Source: Vibrio cincinnatiensis DSM 19608 (GTDB taxonomy: Bacteria > Pseudomonadota > Gammaproteobacteria > Enterobacterales > Vibrionaceae). From it: DNA of 64,000 nucleotides. Shown one piece after another: positions 1 to 7,503 of this stretch; positions within the stretch are counted from its first letter, which is position 1; each line of letters begins with the position of its first letter. The notes under the pieces were generated by a model that saw only the letters and a list, made by a program, of their open reading frames with translations, did no database searches and was not told where the DNA came from. The translations under genes were made by a program, and so were the position numbers. Location: positions 186,001 through 250,000 of the forward strand of contig NZ_FUXB01000002.1 in NCBI RefSeq assembly GCF_900167345.1, given 5' to 3'.

Positions 1-1056
1 AAATAGAAATAGCGTCGGCCCGGGATTCATATCCTTCATATAGAGTACACCAATAATGATAGCCGCGGCCGAATCCCCAGGAATACCAAAGACTAAAGAA
101 GGAATCCAACTTCCGGCCAAACTGGCATTATTGCTTGATGAGGAATCAATAATCGCCTCTTCTGAACCTTTTCCATATTTTTCCGGTGTCTTAGAAAATT
201 TTTGAGACAAGGCGTAAGAAATCCAAGCCGCAATATCTGCGCCTGCTCCCGGTAACGCTCCGATAAGCGTACCTAAAATACTACTGCGACCGATATTAAA
301 TTTGTATCGCCATAGTGTTCTCGGAACCCCTTTAAATAAATTAAAGCTCGATTGCGTTGGGATCACATCTTGTTTTCTGGTCGTGATCTTACCTGCATAA
401 TATTCAATAGCACCCGATATGGCGAATAAACCAATCATTGCCGGAATAAAGCTGATTCCCTGCAACATACTCACCTGACCAAAAGTAAAACGCGGTACAC
501 CTGTAATTTGATCGTAACCAATGCAAGCCAGTAGCAAACCTAAACAGAGTGTCACCATCCCTTTTAAAGGGTACTTCCCCACCACTAACGTTGCACAGGT
601 CAACCCCAGTAAAGAGAGCCAAGTATATTCATAGGAACTGAACTTCAATGCAAATCTCGCTAAAACAGGAGCCGCGAGCATAAGAATTAAGGCACCAATA
701 AGGCCACCAATCACTGAACTGGTTAAACCAATTCCTAATACACGGTTTAATTTACCTTGCTTAACAAGCTCATTGGAATCCGCCACATACGCTGCCGAAG
801 CAGGTGTCCCTGGAATTCTCAGCAAAGCTCCGGGAATATCTCCAGCATAGATGGATGAGGCACCAATAGAGATCATAAGAGCAAGCGCTGGAATGGGGTC
901 CATAAAAAAGGTAAATGGAACCATAAGCGCAATCGCCATTGTGGCCGTTAAACCGGGAATAGAACCCACAACCAACCCAAAAAGACCAGCGGCAGTCACG
1001 GCTAAAATGGCATTTAAGTCAATATATTGTAACGCTTCTACTAAAACAGACATCAT
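1..1056 (-). CDS. tctA: Tripartite tricarboxylate transporter large permease TctA (partial, 3' end outside window)
   Basis: Large inner-membrane permease of a TctABC secondary transporter that takes up organic acids delivered by a periplasmic binding protein. The visible 352 codons begin MMSVLVEALQYIDLNAI and show the family pattern: an early GSIPGLTATMAIAL segment, a GDIPGALLRIPGTPASAA loop and, near the cut end, GALPGAGADIAAW and FGIPGDSAAAIIIG. These glycine/proline loops between hydrophobic helices are typical of TctA. The C-terminus lies beyond the left edge. Two adjacent ATG codons follow an AGGAG; the inner one (1053) has the better spacing. It sits 9 bases after tctB in the order tctC-tctB-tctA, as in the classical citrate system. 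The substrate cannot be read from the sequence; the neighbouring lyase and kinase suggest a sugar acid or keto acid. Confidence 0.93.
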   Translation of the reverse strand, partial: MMSVLVEALQYIDLNAILAVTAAGLFGLVVGSIPGLTATMAIALMVPFTFFMDPIPALALMISIGASSIYAGDIPGALLRIPGTPASAAYVADSNELVKQGKLNRVLGIGLTSSVIGGLIGALILMLAAPVLARFALKFSSYEYTWLSLLGLTCATLVVGKYPLKGMVTLCLGLLLACIGYDQITGVPRFTFGQVSMLQGISFIPAMIGLFAISGAIEYYAGKITTRKQDVIPTQSSFNLFKGVPRTLWRYKFNIGRSSILGTLIGALPGAGADIAAWISYALSQKFSKTPEKYGKGSEEAIIDSSSSNNASLAGSWIPSLVFGIPGDSAAAIIIGVLYMKDMNPGPTLFLF

Positions 1057-1065
1057 CAGCTCCTA

Positions 1066-1500
1066 TCACCACATACCATCAGGTAAGGCCACCATGAGAA
1101 TATGGCCGAAGATATAATAAATAATCCCTGAGGCTAAAACGGAGTACACGACATTCATAAAAACAGATTTAGGGTTGCGTAAACTCATTAAGCTAAATAG
1201 TAATATTCCCGCACAGATTAAAAATCCCAGATATGAAATGAATATTATGAATAATCCAATTGATACGATAATAAGTAATACAGCAAATATTTCTAGCTGA
1301 CTAAATGCCAAGTTTTCTCGTTTTTGACGAAGATGAACGATGCCATCCAACACGGTGAACACCAGTAAAAATGCACTAAGAATCGTTGGCATATAACCAG
1401 CACCATAGGCACTCACTCCACCATACTGACTAAGACTTGTCACTAGGATAAGTAGAGAGAAAGTTCCAATAATAAATTGGGAGAGAGGTAAGAAACGCAT
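1066..1500 (-). CDS. tctB: Tripartite tricarboxylate transporter small permease TctB
   Basis: Small four-helix membrane subunit of the TctABC transporter, 144 residues from the start chosen here. Four hydrophobic segments are visible, including one near the N-terminus (IIGTFSLLILVTSL) and a last one ending IIYYIFGHILMVAL. The reading frame is open for a further 16 codons upstream (to 1548), but that ATG has no ribosome site, whereas MRFLPLSQF at 1500 is preceded by an AGGT-like sequence. TctB sequences diverge strongly, so the call rests on size, topology and position between tctC and tctA. Confidence 0.85.
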   Translation of the reverse strand: MRFLPLSQFIIGTFSLLILVTSLSQYGGVSAYGAGYMPTILSAFLLVFTVLDGIVHLRQKRENLAFSQLEIFAVLLIIVSIGLFIIFISYLGFLICAGILLFSLMSLRNPKSVFMNVVYSVLASGIIYYIFGHILMVALPDGMW

Positions 1501-1553
1501 AATATACCTACTTGCTCTAGAAGATGAATATTCATGACCGATCGCCATGGACT

Positions 1554-1591
1554 AAAAAAGTAGAGAGAAGACAAAAACACTTGTCTTCTCT
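1554..1591 (-). terminator. Intercistronic hairpin with U-tract between tctC and tctB
   Basis: Read on the minus strand, an 11-base-pair perfect stem (arms 1564-1574 and 1581-1591) with a 6-base loop is followed by CTAC and six T. It lies just after the tctC stop. Such a partial terminator is expected to make more binding protein than permease, which is the usual stoichiometry of binding-protein-dependent transport. Confidence 0.7.
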
Positions 1592-1598
1592 TATTTCT

Positions 1599-2555
1599 CT
1601 AATTTTTTAATTTATCGATGAGTTTTCCATATTTTTCATCTTCAGATTTCATAAAGTCACCCAACTCATTACCAAATAATGGATACACTTCAAAACCTTG
1701 TTTAGTCGCAAAACTTTGCAATTTTCCTTCCTCAAACACTTTTTGCATCGTAGCAATTAATTTATCTTGAATGTCTTTAGGAATTCCCGCAGGTGCAACT
1801 AAAGTATTCCAAGTAGCAAAACTGTATTCATAGGGAGTTACTTGTTGGAATACGGGAATATCTTTGTAAAGACCCACGTTCGTTTCAGCCATTGTGGCTA
1901 AGTTTTTAACCATACCGGCTTCAACCATGCTTTTTGCTTCACCCGGTGAAGAAGTTGTAAAATCAATCCCACCTGAGACTAATTCCATTAATGCCGAACT
2001 TGAACCTTCAGAAGGAACATAAGTGACTGAATTGGCGGGAACCCCCATTGCATCTAACATCCCGATTAGATTTAAATGCCAACCGGAATTCAAACCACTC
2101 CCTGACGCTTTCAGTTTTCTAGGATTATTTTTTATGTAGTCGGTCAGTTGATTAACATCTTCAAACTGAGAGTTTCTTGCCACTTGAATTCCTCCTAAAT
2201 TCACAGCAAGGCGTGTAATGGGGGTGTAATTCTCATAGCTTAATCCTGTCATCCCTTGATGGCGCATCATCGCAATTTCAACCGTTGCTACACCCAATGT
2301 GTAACCGTCAGCTTTTGCTTTTGCCATGGCATCATGGCCAACAACACCAGCACCACCAGTGCGGTTAATGACGTTAACATTAACCCCCAATTGCGCTTGA
2401 AGACCTTCAGCAACAAGACGCGCAACCGTATCCGTATTACCTCCCGCACCCCATGGCACAATGATTTGGATTGGTTTTTCAGGCCAAGCGGCCATTGCGC
2501 TAGTTGAGGCAATCAACGCGGTAGTAATGAGACTTAATTGTAGGGGACGTTTCAT
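1599..2555 (-). CDS. tctC: Tripartite tricarboxylate transporter substrate-binding protein TctC
   Basis: Periplasmic binding protein (Bug/TctC family) that captures a carboxylate ligand and hands it to TctAB. The 318 residues start with a Sec signal peptide (basic MKRP, hydrophobic core, AMA cleavage site about residue 22) followed by the family signature WPEKPIQIIVPWGAGGNTD, in which the main-chain loop after WG normally binds a ligand carboxylate. The length is normal for the family. It is the first transporter gene after the lyase on the same strand, 42 bases downstream of the lyase stop. A hairpin terminator follows it. Bug proteins bind very different acids, so no ligand is proposed. Confidence 0.94.
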   Translation of the reverse strand: MKRPLQLSLITTALIASTSAMAAWPEKPIQIIVPWGAGGNTDTVARLVAEGLQAQLGVNVNVINRTGGAGVVGHDAMAKAKADGYTLGVATVEIAMMRHQGMTGLSYENYTPITRLAVNLGGIQVARNSQFEDVNQLTDYIKNNPRKLKASGSGLNSGWHLNLIGMLDAMGVPANSVTYVPSEGSSSALMELVSGGIDFTTSSPGEAKSMVEAGMVKNLATMAETNVGLYKDIPVFQQVTPYEYSFATWNTLVAPAGIPKDIQDKLIATMQKVFEEGKLQSFATKQGFEVYPLFGNELGDFMKSEDEKYGKLIDKLKN

Positions 2556-2597
2556 GTTAGAACTCCTGTAGTTTTTATTCGTTCAGGTAAAAGAACT

Positions 2598-3527
2598 TTA
2601 ATCCAATCTTTTAATCTGTTGACGATGCCATTGCGCAGACGCGGCGATTTGCTCAAGGATCACGCTTAATCCCCAGAACTTCTCTAGTACATCTTCATCT
2701 GTCACACGGCTATGCGTGGATTTAAAAGTACCGAGGCGTTGATGGAATACTTTGGCATTTTTGGGGTAACCTAAAGTCTCTGTTACCGCACTTAATGAGA
2801 GGAACCACGAAAGCTGCTGGGCATATTCCGGTGCTTCGGACGCATGATGGTATAACCAGTTATAGAGATCAGGGTGAAAGTTGGTGAACACACCACTGAA
2901 CCCTTTTGAACCCTTTTGCATTGCTTCATAAGCAATCGCAGCATTGGCATTAATAATGCTAAATGGTGAGCCTTCGACTAACTGCACTCGGCGAGTAACG
3001 GTTTCAAGATCGCAGCTGACATCCTTTAAAACGACAAAGCGACCAGAATGAGCACAAAACTGTATTTCTTCATCGGTCAGTAGGCGACGGTAAGGGGCGG
3101 GGCATTCATACAAACCTAACGGCATGTCAGCGGGAAGCGCCTCCATCAGCGTATTAAGATGACGAAGAAAAACCGCCGTTCCCTCGTTATGAGGATCCAG
3201 ACGATTTGAGACAAGAACTAAAGCATCAACCCCCGTCTTAGCCATTGCATTCAATTCAATAATTTGGTCTTCAATCGTTGGTGATATATGGCCTGAAGAG
3301 ATAACAGGGATACGACCTGCTGTATAGTCAACCACAAATTGAGAGAGAGAAACCCGTTCCTCTAACGATAGAAACAACATCTCACTTGATTGACAAACGG
3401 CAAATAAAGCGTCAGCTCCATTATCGATATACCAATCAATGAGGTTTTCTAACCCTTTATAGTCAATTTCATTCTTCTCGGTAAAGGGAGTGAGCATTAC
3501 CGGAATAATTCCTTCAATCGTTTTCAT
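2598..3527 (-). CDS. DapA/NanA-family class I aldolase or dehydratase, substrate unknown
   Basis: A 309-residue TIM-barrel enzyme of the dihydrodipicolinate synthase/N-acetylneuraminate lyase family. It begins IEGIIPVMLTPFTEKNEID, as the family does. The Schiff-base lysine is K168 in VVLKDVS and the proton-relay tyrosine is Y140 in GLYECPAPYRR. The GTTGE-type loop that binds the pyruvate carboxylate is changed to CQSSE (residues 45-49), which argues against true DHDPS. A separate essential dapA is expected elsewhere. It lies between the kinase fusion and tctC on one strand, so it probably acts on the imported acid, as a keto-acid aldolase or dehydratase. The exact reaction is inference. Confidence 0.85.
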   Translation of the reverse strand: MKTIEGIIPVMLTPFTEKNEIDYKGLENLIDWYIDNGADALFAVCQSSEMLFLSLEERVSLSQFVVDYTAGRIPVISSGHISPTIEDQIIELNAMAKTGVDALVLVSNRLDPHNEGTAVFLRHLNTLMEALPADMPLGLYECPAPYRRLLTDEEIQFCAHSGRFVVLKDVSCDLETVTRRVQLVEGSPFSIINANAAIAYEAMQKGSKGFSGVFTNFHPDLYNWLYHHASEAPEYAQQLSWFLSLSAVTETLGYPKNAKVFHQRLGTFKSTHSRVTDEDVLEKFWGLSVILEQIAASAQWHRQQIKRLD

Positions 3528-3561
3528 TGTCTTTGTCCTAAATAAATATGGGGTCTTTTGG

Positions 3562-4791
3562 CTAAACCATCACTATCGATACTGGCTGCTGAAGCATACG
3601 CGCCTCCACTAGTGTTTTATTGGGCATATTCGCCGCCCCTTCTCTCTCTACCGCAAGAGAAGCAAAAGCGGAGGCATAAAGCGCTGACTGAGTCATATTT
3701 TGTCCTTTTGCTAGAGAAGCCGCTAACGCTCCATTGAAAGCATCACCGGCCCCCGTGGTATCAACAGCAACAGCATTGTAAGAAGGGATATGAAAAAATT
3801 GAGAACCCTCAAATAAAAGCGCCCCTTGTTTACCCATAGTAATAATGACGCTCTGGGCACCTTTTTGATGAATAATCTGAGCCGCCTGTTTTGCCGATTC
3901 AACATCGGTGACTTCAACACCAGAAATTTGTGATGCTTCTGTTTCATTGGGAGTCAGTAAATAGACATAAGGAATAAACCTATCCACATCAGGCGAATAA
4001 GGAGCCGGATTTAAAATAACTTTAACATTCAAACCCTTCGCTAATTTTATGACCCCCTCAATCGCTTCAAAGTTATTTTCCATTTGAACTAGCAGTACGT
4101 TAGATTCCGTCAAATACGGTATCAGTTCGGCCACTTCTTCATTCGTCACCCACTGATTAGCACCAGGGCAAATAGCGATAAAGTTTTCACCAACCTCATT
4201 CACATAGATAACCGCACTCCCGGTTGTCGTTTCATCGGTCTCATAGATTGAAAAAGATTCCATTCCACTAGAATCCAAATGTTTTTTTGCAAATTGATTG
4301 AAATGGTCTTTTCCCACTTTGGTGGCAAAATGGACACGAGCCCCCGCAGAATGAGCAGCCAGCGCTTGATTTGCACCTTTCCCCCCTGGACCTAATGTGG
4401 TTTCTTTGGCAACCAGTGTTTCGCCATTTTTGGGAAAACGCGCAACTTTAGCGACAATATCGACGTTGAATGAACCAAACACACAGACTTTCCCAACCGC
4501 ATCCTTGGCACTTCTTATATAGCTATCCATGACATGCGCCCGGTGGTGTGTTTGTATTAAATGACTAATATCCAAATGTTTATCTTGTAATAATTCATTC
4601 TGCATAAGATGTCTTTTCAAAGAAGCTCCCCCATGATGACGCACCACCAACCCGTCACACTGAAGTTGCGACAAATCGGTGCGGATCGTTTCTTTTGTTA
4701 CCTCTAACTGTGAAGCAAGAAAGCTCACACTGGCTTGTCCTTGGTGACGTAACAACCGAATTATTTTCTCCTGACGCTGTTCTTTGTACAT
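3562..4791 (-). CDS. DeoR-type HTH fused to a PfkB/ribokinase-family sugar kinase
   Basis: A 409-residue two-domain protein. Residues 1 to about 60 form a DeoR-type winged helix-turn-helix (ASVSFLASQLEVTKETIRTDL, then VVRHHGGASL). Residues about 101-395 form a ribokinase-like kinase with the substrate loop GPGGKGANQA (135-144), NPNETEA-type region TPNETEAS, and the ATP/anion-hole motif DTTGAGD (344-350) with catalytic D350. The usual DeoR C-terminal sugar-phosphate sensor is absent and the kinase stands in its place. It is probably the first gene of the cluster and may repress it while phosphorylating the pathway intermediate. Fusions of this architecture exist in other bacteria, but I cannot assign its sugar. 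The ATG at 4791 has the sequence GGATGGGTGAATT before it. Confidence 0.9.
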   Translation of the reverse strand: MYKEQRQEKIIRLLRHQGQASVSFLASQLEVTKETIRTDLSQLQCDGLVVRHHGGASLKRHLMQNELLQDKHLDISHLIQTHHRAHVMDSYIRSAKDAVGKVCVFGSFNVDIVAKVARFPKNGETLVAKETTLGPGGKGANQALAAHSAGARVHFATKVGKDHFNQFAKKHLDSSGMESFSIYETDETTTGSAVIYVNEVGENFIAICPGANQWVTNEEVAELIPYLTESNVLLVQMENNFEAIEGVIKLAKGLNVKVILNPAPYSPDVDRFIPYVYLLTPNETEASQISGVEVTDVESAKQAAQIIHQKGAQSVIITMGKQGALLFEGSQFFHIPSYNAVAVDTTGAGDAFNGALAASLAKGQNMTQSALYASAFASLAVEREGAANMPNKTLVEARMLQQPVSIVMV

Positions 4792-4857
4792 AATTCACCC
4801 ATCCTTATGCTTACGTTGATTCTAATTGCATCCTTGTGGAATGGTGGGATGATATTC

Positions 4858-4889
4858 AAACAAAAAACAACCAAACAAAAATAAACAAA
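4858..4889. promoter_or_regulatory. Three direct AAACAAA (TTTGTTT) repeats upstream of the HTH-kinase gene
   Basis: The heptamer AAACAAA occurs at 4858-4864, 4873-4879 and 4883-4889, 67-98 bases before the kinase-fusion start codon. DeoR-family regulators often bind short direct repeats in this position, so this is a candidate autoregulatory operator. The tract is simply A-rich and could also be a promoter UP-like element. Confidence 0.3.
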
Positions 4890-4899
4890 AAAACACCCC

Positions 4900-5252
4900 T
4901 TCGATTTCAAAAAGTGTGAGCAAGGTTATCTTCAGGATGATGAACCCGTGGCCCCGATAGCAAACTTTGCTCCCGATTATATGTTCCACATTTCTGCGTT
5001 ATCTAAGGCAATTAGCCCTGCTATGCGTTGTGGTTACTTAAAAATATCAAGCAGCCAGATCGGTTTGCTATGGAAGCAAAAAATCGTGGTGTCATAGTGA
5101 CAGGTGGTCGTTACTTCTGCGCAAATAATGAAAGTACAGCCCATGTCAGATTGTCTTTAATGTCCATTGGGAATGAGGCTCGATTGAGAGATGGCTTGAA
5201 TCAGCTCCAACGATTATTGGATTCAGACATTAATAGCTTTTTTCCGTACTAA
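4900..5252 (+). pseudogene. Remnant of a MocR-type (GntR/aminotransferase-like) regulator
   Basis: Two disjoined pieces of a fold-type I PLP domain remain. From about 4900 the frame reads ...GYLQDDEPVAPIANFAP, then PDYMFHISALSKAISPAMR with the PLP-lysine motif SLSK changed to ALSK, and GYL. A second frame (5028-5252) reads RFAMEAKNRGVIVTGG, then a C-terminal region ending LQRLLDSDINSFFPY. In intact MocR proteins these blocks are separated by roughly 60 residues, so there is an internal deletion with a frameshift, and the N-terminal HTH and first half are gone. There is no plausible start codon. It is a decayed gene beside the accessory tct cluster. Confidence 0.8.
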
Positions 5253-5286
5253 AAAATCGAACTCATGATTTTAAAGTGGTTAAGAT

Positions 5287-5310
5287 AGGGTGGATTTGGT
5301 AAGCCACCCT
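5287..5310. other. Inverted repeat, possible relic terminator
   Basis: A 7-base-pair stem (5287-5293 with 5304-5310) lies 35 bases after the MocR remnant. No T-run follows on either strand. It may be the old terminator of the decayed gene. The remainder of 5253-5501 holds nothing else that I can support. Confidence 0.3.
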
Positions 5311-5501
5311 GAGTAGTACAACCTTCTAAAACTCGCAAACGGATACACTTTTTTGGGGTTACTGATAGTTTTCGAAGATGGACAACGTACATAACTTGCC
5401 CATTAATAGGGTAAAAACAACTGAATTAAGTTTAGGCGGTGTTTTTGGGGGGGGAATTATATGTTTTGGAAGACGTTTTATGCTTTCAGCGGAAAAATAT
5501 T

Positions 5502-5609
5502 GGGTGGAAGCCCCAGCCACATCCCGGCACACACGTCATTCGCTGTGGCTGCTTCCTTCCGGACCTGACCAAGTTCACGAACTAGTGTTGCGGGAGGACC
5601 AGAGCCTCC
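5502..5609 (-). ncRNA. ffs: 4.5S signal recognition particle RNA
   Basis: Read on the minus strand, the segment contains the bacterial SRP hairpin apex GGTCCGGAAGGAAGCAGCC, which binds Ffh, flanked by the expected long helix: GTCAGGT upstream, and the GTGTGCCGGGATGTGGCTGG descending strand. The terminal GGAGGCTC (5609-5602) pairs with GGGGCTTCC (5514-5506), and an ACCC tail follows. The length of about 108 nt agrees with the 114 nt of E. coli 4.5S RNA. It neighbours the ybaZ/ybaY/tesB block, as in E. coli. The RNA forms the SRP core that targets membrane proteins co-translationally. Confidence 0.96.
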
Positions 5610-5646
5610 ATAGAGCACTTTAACGTTACCGCTAAAGAGTGCGTGG

Positions 5647-5675
5647 ATTATCAAGCATCCTTAGCGCTATTGCAA
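5647..5675 (-). promoter_or_regulatory. Sigma-70 promoter of ffs
   Basis: On the minus strand TTGCAA (5675-5670) and GATAAT (5652-5647) are separated by 17 bases. The predicted start near 5640 gives a leader of about 30 nt before the mature 5' end, as expected for a 4.5S precursor trimmed by RNase P. The bases after the -10 box (CCACGCAC) form a GC-rich discriminator of the kind found at stable-RNA promoters. Confidence 0.65.
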
Positions 5676-5780
5676 CCCTAAATCCTTAGAAAATCACGGT
5701 TCCTACTTTAACTGACCAGCAATTAATCAATGGGAGCCCTAACTCAGAGAACAACGTAAGATACGTGTAATTAACCAGCA

Positions 5781-6518
5781 TCATAATACTTGTTCCTCAA
5801 TACTTTTAATTAAGTAATCCGTCATCCAAGCGGTTGCGAGTAAGCATAGCCAAACGACAAAGACCGCATTCGGAACATCTATGGCCGGAGAAACCACTAC
5901 TACCATAAAAGCAATAGCAGGAAGCGTCCAGCAAAGTAGCTTTGCCCAATTAAAACGAGGAATTTTTACCAAATTACTGACCATGGCCAAAAGACCAGTA
6001 ATGCATAAAGCAAGAAGAACGGCAAATGTCGCTTGCGCTATCCACAGAGGAACAAGTAGAGCCAGTGCCCACCAGTTTCGATGTGAAGAGACTTTCCAAC
6101 TATTTGCAGCCCACCATATGGCCATTACGGAAAGCAGTTGAATCACGGTGATGCTGGGGGTTCCATCTAACTTATCTGCCGATTGTGTGACCATAATTCC
6201 GACCTGTAAGGTCAGTAAAATGAGCCCACAAACAACGACAACACCGATATTGCTGGAACGAGAAAAAGCCACCATCATAAGCGGAAACAAGACCCACATA
6301 CTGACAGAGAGTGAGGCTGGCTGGTATGCGAGTGTCATACCATAGATAGCCATCGCCACTAGGAGGACGATACCCGCAATCCCATTGCGAGGAAAAATCC
6401 ACAACGCTGGAATAATCAGGGCAATAAACGGAAGTTCATCCGCCCTGAGCCCGATTGTCTGACCGCAAACCATCGCCAAAAGCATTGTGATCATAAATTG
6501 AAAGATGGACAATACCAT
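5781..6518 (-). CDS. Conserved polytopic membrane protein, function unknown
   Basis: A 245-residue, very hydrophobic protein with about seven or eight membrane spans and almost no soluble loops. Charged residues cluster in short loops (HRNWW, KIPRFNWAK) and in the C-terminal tail KSIEEQVL. I recognise no catalytic motif or named family. It sits between ffs and the divergent ybaZ gene, 46 bases from the latter's start, so the two share a short promoter region. The ATG at 6518 is followed directly by the first hydrophobic segment and preceded by AAGGAGCGGGT, a strong ribosome site. Confidence 0.75.
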   Translation of the reverse strand: MVLSIFQFMITMLLAMVCGQTIGLRADELPFIALIIPALWIFPRNGIAGIVLLVAMAIYGMTLAYQPASLSVSMWVLFPLMMVAFSRSSNIGVVVVCGLILLTLQVGIMVTQSADKLDGTPSITVIQLLSVMAIWWAANSWKVSSHRNWWALALLVPLWIAQATFAVLLALCITGLLAMVSNLVKIPRFNWAKLLCWTLPAIAFMVVVVSPAIDVPNAVFVVWLCLLATAWMTDYLIKSIEEQVL

Positions 6519-6564
6519 ACCCGCTCCTTATACCTATCCGTGGTAACCATTGAACTAGGGCTTT

Positions 6565-6873
6565 ATGAGTATGGACCAGTTTTCACAACAAATCTTTGCG
6601 ATCATTCACCAAATCCCCTTTGGACAGGTAGCAACCTATGGACAAATTGCCAAAATGGCGGGTTATCCCGGATATGCACGTCATGTCGGTAAGGTGCTTG
6701 GCAAACTCCCCGAAGCAACTCGCTTACCTTGGTTTCGAGTCATCAATAGTCGGGGGGAAATTTCTTTATCAGGCCAAGATAAAGAGCGTCAACGAACACA
6801 ACTGATGGCTGAAAACATCGCGGTAAGTGAAAAAGGGAAAGTTCGTTTAAAGCAGTACCAATGGCAGCCGTAA
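6565..6873 (+). CDS. ybaZ: Alkyltransferase-like protein (ATL)
   Basis: A 102-residue MGMT-like DNA-binding protein. It binds O6-alkylguanine without removing the alkyl group and flags the lesion for nucleotide excision repair. The family core is clear: IPFGQVATYGQIAKMAGYPG, the ARHVGKVLG helix with the arginine finger (R39), and the active-site position PWFR (55-58), where tryptophan replaces the alkyl-accepting cysteine of true MGMT. Loss of that cysteine defines ATL proteins and is not a mutation here. An AGGG lies 4 bases before the start. The position beside ffs and ybaY matches E. coli. Confidence 0.93.
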   Translation: MSMDQFSQQIFAIIHQIPFGQVATYGQIAKMAGYPGYARHVGKVLGKLPEATRLPWFRVINSRGEISLSGQDKERQRTQLMAENIAVSEKGKVRLKQYQWQP

Positions 6874-6895
6874 GGCCACCATTGAGGGAGAATAA

Positions 6896-7330
6896 TTAAT
6901 GACGAACGCCTACAAGATTTAAATCGACTTGGGTGGTATGCGCCGCATCAGTAATAACGCCGTAGTACATGTCGGTGATAAACAGTAGTTGCCCATCCAC
7001 CTCAATACGAGCGCTCACACTATAGCGGTTTTGAGCAATAATTTTCGAAGCATCATAAGCCAGTTCAAAATCAAAAGGGACTTGCTTACCTTGCGTTTCA
7101 ATACGTTGCGTTGCAATCACTTTTGCTGGCGCATCTGCTAATGATACATCTTGTAACGAAATGCTCACCACCGCTTGCTCAGGCAGGGCAATGCGCTCAC
7201 GATAAGCCACCGTTCCGCTAATAGACGCCAAGGTGTTTTCTGTGTTTTCATTACTGCCGTACTGACATCCCGCTAAAACGGCACCTAATATAAGGGATGT
7301 CACCAAGAATAGGATTTTTTTCATTTTCAT
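6896..7330 (-). CDS. ybaY: YbaY-family lipoprotein
   Basis: A 144-residue lipoprotein with signal peptide MKMKKILFLVTSLILGAVLAGC; the lipobox is LAGC with C22 as lipid anchor. The rest matches the YbaY/YscW-type beta-sandwich domain: SGTVAYRERIALPEQAVVSISL at the start and RYSVSARIEVDGQLLFITD near the end. The residue after the cysteine is Q, so outer-membrane sorting is expected. Its function is unknown in E. coli. It is convergent with ybaZ (22 bases apart) and divergent from tesB, the same neighbourhood as in enterobacteria. Confidence 0.9.
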   Translation of the reverse strand: MKMKKILFLVTSLILGAVLAGCQYGSNENTENTLASISGTVAYRERIALPEQAVVSISLQDVSLADAPAKVIATQRIETQGKQVPFDFELAYDASKIIAQNRYSVSARIEVDGQLLFITDMYYGVITDAAHTTQVDLNLVGVRH

Positions 7331-7503
7331 TCTCTTTAATTAATAGAAACTGGAAGTGTTGCTGAGTATAAATGCCGTTTCATACTGTGTCATGGTTAAG
7401 ATTCAATCTTGACAACTATTTGACCTATTTCACAAAATAGTGGCTAATACATCCGTTAATCCATAACGTAAGCTTGTAAAAAAGACAGCATCAGGTGAGG
7501 TTC

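Noticed and set aside
2256..2512. Overlapping frames inside tctC
   Set aside because: They are shadows of the well-supported TctC reading frame.
5378..5623. Open frame of 81 codons on the plus strand
   Set aside because: It lies antisense across the 4.5S RNA gene, has no ribosome site and no recognisable sequence.
6565..6873. Inactivated O6-alkylguanine methyltransferase
   Set aside because: PWFR instead of PCHR is the defining feature of ATL proteins, and the rest of the fold is intact.
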